Assembly (NCBI GenBank): GCA_003550325.1
Contig: QKWP01000007.1
Coordinates: 408,629 to 472,628, forward strand
Reading direction: 5' to 3'
DNA: 64,000 nucleotides
DNA from: Gigaspora rosea
Taxonomy: Eukaryota; Glomeromycota; Glomeromycetes; Diversisporales; Gigasporaceae
Below, piece after piece: positions 57,794-64,000 of this stretch. A program made the position numbers and the translations under genes. The notes beneath the pieces are model-generated. The model was not told where the DNA came from. It made no database searches and saw only the letters and a program-made list of their open reading frames with translations. The first letter of the stretch is position 1. Each line of letters opens with the position of its first letter.

Positions 57794-60013
57794 ATGAGTC
57801 ATCAAATATTTATTAAATTACCTGCATCAAAAACTCGAAAAAAGGTTATTTGCAAATGTAATGTATTTAAAGGTAAAAAAGAACCCTGTGATCCCTGAAC
57901 AAGAGATGCCCATATTGAAAAATATGGAACGTGTGAGAACTTAGTAGGTTTATCTAAACTTCAAGCCGATATTCCTTCTTCCACTAATCCTCAGATAGAA
58001 AGCAGTACATCTTTAGCCAATATCTCTTCACATAGTTTACTTGATCTTGATTTTCAGGAAGAATCGTTTCTTGTAGAAAAAAAGATAAAAAGAAAGCAAA
58101 AACTATAATTAGAAAACAGCCCGATATTGATATAATTCTTGAGACTTTGAATATCTCCAATTATGAAAAAGAAGTTGCAGAAATAGAGCCCGAAAGTGAC
58201 GATGAGGAAACTATAATGGACTATTCTGCTCCTGATATTGAAAATGAAGAAGTATTTGAAAATATTGACAATCATGATAATAGCTTTGGTTGGATATTAA
58301 TCTGGATACTAAGATACCAACAAAGATATCGGTTACCAAACACTACAACAGAATCATTAGTTAAATTTATGCATTATCTATTGACATATCTTGATAAGGA
58401 TCAGTTTAATAACTTTCCTGAGTCACTCTATTTAACCCGAAGTTAATGGGATTAGGTTTGCACATAAATAATTATACACCTTGTTCAGCATGTGATAAGT
58501 TGTATGAACCTAGTAAGTTAATAACAAAAAAGCCTGGACAAATCCCGATTTGCTTATATTGTACTTTTGTAGAATATCCTAATCACCCAATGTCTAAATG
58601 AAACAACCTTGTAATCAACAATTGTCAAAAGAGGTACCTACAAAAGATGGACTTTGTTTCGTCCTTTGCTTACTTATCCAACAATAAATATTAAAAATCA
58701 GCTCATGTTATTATACGGGCAAAAAAATTTTAAAGAATCATGTAGAAAATGGGTTAATAAAAATATAAATAATAATTATCTTGCTAATATTTATGATGGC
58801 AATATATGGAAGCAATTTAAGAATCAAGATGAAGATTTTTTCAAGTCAGAACATGCCGATATGCATCTCGGCCTTATGATTAATCTGGACTGGTTCAGTC
58901 CTTTCCAAAATTCTGTATATTCTACTGGCGCAATATATGCAGTTATCTGTAATTTACCCGTGAACCCCTGTGAACTTAGATTCAAGCCTCAAAATATAAT
59001 TACCCTGGCATTGTTACTGGGACCCAAGGAAGTTAAATCACATCATATTAATCATTATCTTTCACCTTTGGTTGATCAATTGTGTAAATTGTGGAATGGG
59101 TAGAAATTCCTACAAATGAATCTCCTATGAGCAAAAAAATTAAATGCGCAGTTATATGCTACTTATGTGATATTCCGGCAGCCAGAAAGTTGTGTGAACA
59201 AATATTGGCAAGAATTGCATGTTTTCAATATGAAAAACATGCACAGTTTGATGCTAGATATCAATCTAACTTTGGTGGATTTGTGGATATGGATGACTGG
59301 TTTGTAGAACGTGATGTTGAGAAATTAAAAAAGATGCATATGAATGGTTACAGTATAAGACTGAGGATCAAAGAAAGAAACATCTATCTGAAAACTTGGT
59401 ACAATGGTTACCGTCTTCCTTATTTTAACCCAATTAAACATATAATTATAGACCCAATGCATTGTTTATTTTTGGGAATTGCAAAGTGGATTGTTATGCG
59501 ACTTTGGATAGAAGGTAGAAAATTAAGTTCTGATGTCTAAAACTCATGGATAAAAGAGCCAAAAAAATTCAACTTCTATCAGATATCGGGAGAATTCCTT
59601 ATAAAATTGCTACAGAATAAGGATTTTCTGGATATACTGCAGATCAATGGCGAGCATTTATAATGATATATGCTACTACAATTACCTGGAATTTATTAGC
59701 AGAACCAGACAGGCATATTCTTGCAAGCTTTGTCAGGGCATGTAATCTATTGGTTTGTAGAATATTAGATAAAGAATCACTTAACGAAGCTCATCAAAGA
59801 TTGTTAAATGTAGCAAAGTTAATATAACGCAATTATGGTTCTGAAAAAATTACTCCTAATATCTATTTAAATTTATGAGTTAAGTAGGGCTGTATAATTT
59901 CCATAAATCAAATATATTCTCGATTCATAGCAGGTACATATACTATAGATATTAAAAAGAACCCAAAAACCTATATGACTGTAATTCCTTTATATAGAAA
60001 GTACAATTTATAA
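57794..60013 (+). pseudogene. Decayed Plavaka/CACTA (Tnp2-type) transposase
   Basis: Frames in order: ATG at 57794 with a CKC..C zinc-finger-like start, then TRDAHIEKYG; an acidic linker (58147-58440); CSACDKLYEP and CLYC (58470-58560); YPTINIKNQLMLLYGQKNFK and IYDGNIWKQF (58654-58815); LGLMINLDWFSPFQNSVYST (about 58870); AIYAVICNLPVNPCELRF; LALLLGPKEVKSHHINHYLS; then in a shifted frame AVICYLCDIPAARKLC (59139-59186) and HIIIDPMHCLFLGIAKWIVM (about 59435-59495); finally HILASFVRACNLLV and NEAHQRLLNVAKLI (59710-59825). These are the landmarks of fungal Plavaka transposases. At least four stops or frameshifts break it, and the C-terminal part is truncated after GSEKITPNIYLNL. Not functional. 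Confidence 0.85.
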
Positions 60014-60954
60014 TTGCCAATATTTAAACTAGTATTTTATTTACACATACTGAATATATTTTTATTTATATCTGGTTGATTCTTATTATTCTTATTTTTT
60101 ATTAGCTAAATATTATTTTATCTAACGTTATATACATCTTAAATATTATATATTATTAGTATAATTAAAATAAAAATTAATTTGTTTTTATAACTAGTAT
60201 TCAATTTGTGTGATATAACTATTCTTGACAGTTCATTTAGCCGGCATCATATAGGGTTAGAACTAGCATTTTATTAGTTGCTAGTAAATTCAGATCAGAA
60301 ATATTTAGACATCAAGTGTTTTTATTAATAATAAAAAAATCCCGATATTAATATATAAGATTATATAAGATTATTAATAATGAAAATATTTCTGATTGTG
60401 ATTTAGTCTTTAAATACATATCGGGGATTTTTAAATATGAAAAAAATTCTGATATTAAATACATAAAATATACCATGACAATTTACATCAACAAATTCTG
60501 ATAAATTAGTATCGGAAATTTTTATAAAAAAATCCTGATATGATGATGTGTAAAGTCATGATATGGATAAATTTTCGAATAACAATACATTTTTTCATTT
60601 TTTTGCAAAGAAATTACGTTAACAAAGTCTGATAAATTAATATTGGGAATTTTTTTAAAAAAAATCACTGACATGATGATGCATAATAGTAAAGTCAAAA
60701 TTTTCAAACGACAATAATTTTTTTTGCAAAGAAATACGTAATTTGTCGTAATATTACTATTAGGTATTTGCAAAGAAATACATAATTTTTCAAACCATTA
60801 AAAATATAAAAAGGATAAGTTTCTTCATGTTTCTTTTTTCAACTTTTTCATTATTTTTTCTCGCAATTTTTTCTATTGTTTCTTTCTTGCAACTTTTCAT
60901 TGTTTCTTTCTCACAACTTTTTTCATTGTTTCTTTATTCTTTTCTTTAATAAAA
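60014..60954. other. Spacer with degenerate CCCGATAT repeats; likely promoter of the next gene
   Basis: From 60320 to about 60780, loosely repeated TCCTGATATGATGATG/TTTGCAAAGAAAT words and ATATCGGGG recur. From 60820 to 60950 a pyrimidine-rich tract (TTTCATTGTTTCTTTCT-like) leads to the ATG at 60955, a usual feature of fungal promoters. Confidence 0.5.
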
Positions 60955-63671
60955 ATGAATGCTATTGATCCTGATCATGTTGTTTTATATGAAAGAAGTA
61001 GCAGGCTGAAAGTTAGGCAAAGTGGTAGAAAAAGAAGCTGCAGTACTTCGTCTTCGTCGAGAGGTATATCAGAAATATTGTATATTGTTAAGTTAAACCA
61101 TATATGTATTTACATTAAATATGTATGTAGAACATATGAGAACACCAGTGCTACTATCTTCTACTAGTGGCAGTAGTAGCAGTAGTGGCAATATTACTGA
61201 TAGCGATAATAACAATGGTACCGATACTGATACCAGTTCCGAAGATTCTGATGGCGAACTAGGAAAAGCTTTTCGGGCATGCTGTTTTATTTTTATTTAT
61301 TTTTTATTTTTTTATTATATTTTTTTATTATATTTTTTTTTATTATATTTTATTTTATTTTATTTTATTTTATTTTCACAGAGAGATATTTTATTCTCGC
61401 TAGATAATTTAACTGACCAAGATCAACCAGATCCGAAAAAAAATAGAAAGAAATTAAGGGGCAGTTTCTTTCTGGACCTTTCCTGACTATGAAGCGTAAT
61501 GTTGCAAAATATCATGCTCATAACTGCCAAATACTCCAGGTGATTCACCAACTGCATAGGCACCAGCAAGAGCCGTATTTGGAAAGGCTAGATAGGCAAA
61601 GAAATGCACAAGCAAAAAAAGGAGACGATTAAATACTCGGGCATCTACTGTATATTATCTATTTATTTTTTATTTTTATTTTGATAGTATATTATTACTA
61701 TTATTAATATCAGCTCTATTTATTTTTTTTTATTTTATTATTATTAATCTTGCTAAAATAAATATTGGCACTATTTAAATTTTATTTTATTTATTTAATC
61801 TAGAAAATGCAAATACGGCAGAAAGGCTTTAGCCACTTTGTTAAAACAAAGGGCCACTCCCTATATGGTAATCTGCCCAAAGACATGTCCAAAAGGCAAG
61901 CCATTGCTGATATTCAACGAATTTTAAAAGATCAGTGGTATTATAGCATAGAAATTTCAGAAACTGATGTGAAAAAGGCAAACAGAGAAAGAAGAAATGA
62001 GGTTTGCCAAGAGGATGACAAGAATGACCGAGTCATCAAAGTATTAAATAAAGACTGGCATTCCCCTAAGGTAATTAAACTTACCTATATTTAAAAATAT
62101 TATTACTTTGAAAACCTGATAATGATATATATATGAGTGCTAGTAAAGAAAAGCCTGCCATCGGGTTTTCAATTATATTTTGTACCGGACACAATCTATC
62201 AAATAATTGCAATCCTGATAACAGGTTTTCTTTTGCAGCACTTGTATATATTGCCAATATGTTAAATGGTGTAATTTTTTTTCTTGACAACATACTTTTT
62301 TTTCATTTTTTCCTTATAGCAATATCAAATATTTACTTAAATATTTTAATTTGTTGCTTTTTAGTTGAAGGAAATTTTGTAGTCAGCAGAGAGGGTAGTG
62401 TCAGCAAAAAGCGCAAAAAAAACCAACCGGTTTTATTAGAAAAATGGTCCGTTTTTGGTAGAAGAAAATTCTAGACCACTACCTAACACACCGGTCTGGT
62501 TAATTGCGAAATCATCTGAAGATGAAAACGAGCCTATACCATTATCGGATCATTATTCCGGTGATAATGATTCTGATTTTGTAACGTTGCCAGGCCAAGT
62601 GCCATCCCACCGAAAACGCACATTACAAGAAATCAGTTTAATAAAAAAAGAGTAAGCTCGGATGTTGTTGAACCGTTATCCAAAGGTAAGCTTTTATGGC
62701 CTTATTAGTTTTAATTATAGAAACTAATACTAGTTTTTGAATTTGATAAAAAGAATTTGTACAACCACCGCTTTTAATTTTAATGAAATAATAAAGGCAA
62801 GCAAAAGGTAGTTGAAATGACCCCGGCTCCTGATACACAACCAGCTGATTTTAATTTTAATAAAATTAATAAAGACAAGCAAAAGGCAGTTGAAATGACC
62901 CTGGCTCCTGATACACAACCAACTGATTTTGGAATGAACCCACCTCCTTCTGAAATAAACCCTATCCTGATACAAATCAACTGATTTTAATTTTAATGAA
63001 ATTAATAAAGGCAAGCAAAAGACAGTTAAAATGACCCTGGCTCCTGATACAAGCCAACTGATTTTAATTTTAATAAAATTAATAAAGGCAAGCAAAAGGC
63101 AGTTGAAATGACCCAGCTCCTGATACACAACCAATTGATTTTGGAATGAACCCATCAACTTCTGATATTGGTATGTATTAATTAATTTATATTTGCTTAC
63201 ACATATTATAGTGAAATTTTTATTTAATGTGTACACATCACTCTGGTTATACCGACATCTAGGTATAATGACATCATAGTAAAATCTTTCTATACCAACA
63301 TTTTTTTCAAAAATTTAATATAAAATGTCAGTATAACTTACTGTATCGACATTTTGAATTTTTTTACTAATGAACCAAAAATGTCGATATAACCAGAGTA
63401 ATGTGTATATATTTTTTTATTATTAGAAAATTTATTATCGTATAGGGATAAAAACCCTTCTTTTGTATCGAATACATTAGGAGAAGAACAAGAAATCCTA
63501 TCGTTATCTTCAGGTAAATTAGATAAATACATTAATTAATATATAATTAAATCACTAATTTTTTTTCATATAGATGAGGATCTGAATCCAGATGATCCTG
63601 TTGATAGTGAAATTTTGGAGATACTATCAAATTCTGAAGAAATTTTAAAAAAATTTTTTGAATCGGAATAG
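60955..63671 (+). CDS. Unrecognised multi-exon gene, plus-strand member of the transposon-linked pair
   Basis: Supported pieces: exon 1 from ATG 60955 (MNAIDPDHVVLYERSS..RK, Ser-rich end); intron to about 61127; exon 2 with a Ser/Asp/Asn tract; block A at about 61488-61630 (MKRNVAKYHAHNCQILQV); block B exon 61804-62070 (KGFSHFVKTKGHSLYGNLPK, then DMSKRQAIADIQRILK); a charged stretch at 62365-62650 broken in a T5 homopolymer near 62452; APDT-type repeats at 62796-63170; exon 63427-63513; last exon 63574-63671 ending ILEILSNSEEILKKFFESE. The last two introns are phase-consistent. Blocks A and B match the minus-strand gene at 53028-55895. Several one-base slips in homopolymers mean a decaying copy or sequence errors. 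No known domain. It follows the Plavaka relic in the same direction, so it could be that element's second gene. Confidence 0.45.
62796..63170 (+). repeat. Coding minisatellite, 78-bp unit (APDT repeat), four copies
   Basis: Units start GGCAAGCAAAAGGCAGTTGA at 62796, 62874, 63010 and 63087 (spacing 78, 136, 77). Each encodes KQKxVEMTxAPDTQPxDF followed by NFNKINK or FGMNPPP. Copies 3 and 4 have small deletions that break the frame. The minus-strand gene has a shorter APDT/ASDT repeat at about 53880-54010. Confidence 0.75.
63234..63405. mobile_element. Pogo-like MITE inside an intron
   Basis: 172 bp. Ends CACATCACTCTGGTTATACC and the inverse (ATAACCAGAGTAATGTG), with TA on each side (63232-63233, 63406-63407). 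It lies within the intron 63171-63426 of the plus-strand gene. ACTCTGGTTATA matches the inner terminus of 28529-28712 (TATATCCAGAGT). Confidence 0.75.
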
Positions 63672-64000
63672 GAAGAAGGGGAGACAAGAACTAAAAAAAA
63701 ATTAATCGTTCTTTTCTTTTCTTTTATTGTATTGTTTTAATGTACATAAATGATATATGTATATGCATATAGAAGTGGTTTATTTTATAAATAAATCAAA
63801 CGTATTGTTTGCATGAGTAGTCGCAAATAAAACAAATGAAAGCTATATATGTAATATTGCTATAAATATATCTCTATATATAACTTTTTATACATGATAT
63901 TACTAACATCTAAGCTGAATTTCAGGATAATAAAAGAAGAAAAAAATCATGTATAGTTTTTATACTTTTTATATACCTATATTATTCTATGATGCTACTA
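63672..64000 (+). other. 3' flank of the last gene, no further gene seen
   Basis: AT-rich. AATAAATCAAACG and similar poly(A)-signal-like AATAAA words follow the stop within about 130 bp. Nothing else recognisable up to the window end. Confidence 0.4.

Overview
The window is about 64 kb of very AT-rich eukaryotic nuclear DNA. Short GT-AG introns (about 64-75 nt), a TKL-type kinase with an N-terminal CxxC zinc ribbon next to a Sel1-repeat gene, fungal Plavaka/CACTA and Tc1 transposase relics, and TTAGGG telomere-type repeats together point to an arbuscular mycorrhizal fungus (Glomeromycotina; Gigaspora- or Rhizophagus-like). That assignment is inferred from gene content. No rRNA, CRISPR array, bacterial operon or functional tRNA gene is visible.

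Only a few loci look like host genes. At the left edge are two exon-like copies of an unknown sequence (1-800). Next is a secreted nucleoside hydrolase with three exons (932-3857); its second intron is 1.68 kb and carries a minisatellite, an assembly gap and a hairpin. In the middle lie a TKL-like kinase (28910-30339, minus), an array of about ten 120-bp units each carrying a splice-donor-like site (30395-31580), a Sel1-repeat gene (31651-32034, minus) and a fragment of a second kinase-type exon (33740-33857).

Most of the rest is a nest of inverted-repeat elements. Many are TA-flanked foldback or MITE-like elements, as expected of Tc1/mariner/pogo relatives. Others have 8-bp duplications (hAT-like) or a 10-bp duplication (Mutator-like). 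There is also a tRNA-headed SINE-like retroelement with a perfect 18-bp target duplication, a solo LTR inserted in a minisatellite, and three TIR elements that carry telomere-type repeats. Several unrelated hairpins share the same palindromic centre (TCTC-rATGA-GA).

The right end (52-64 kb) is a transposon neighbourhood. A decayed Plavaka/CACTA Tnp2 transposase (57794-60013, plus) sits between two divergent members of an unrecognised multi-exon gene family in opposite orientation (53028-55895 minus; 60955-63671 plus). The two genes share two conserved blocks and an APDT-rich repeat tract, and one contains a tandem exon-intron array. This pair is the best candidate for something undescribed: possibly the second protein of a Plavaka-like element, or a gene family hitch-hiking with it.
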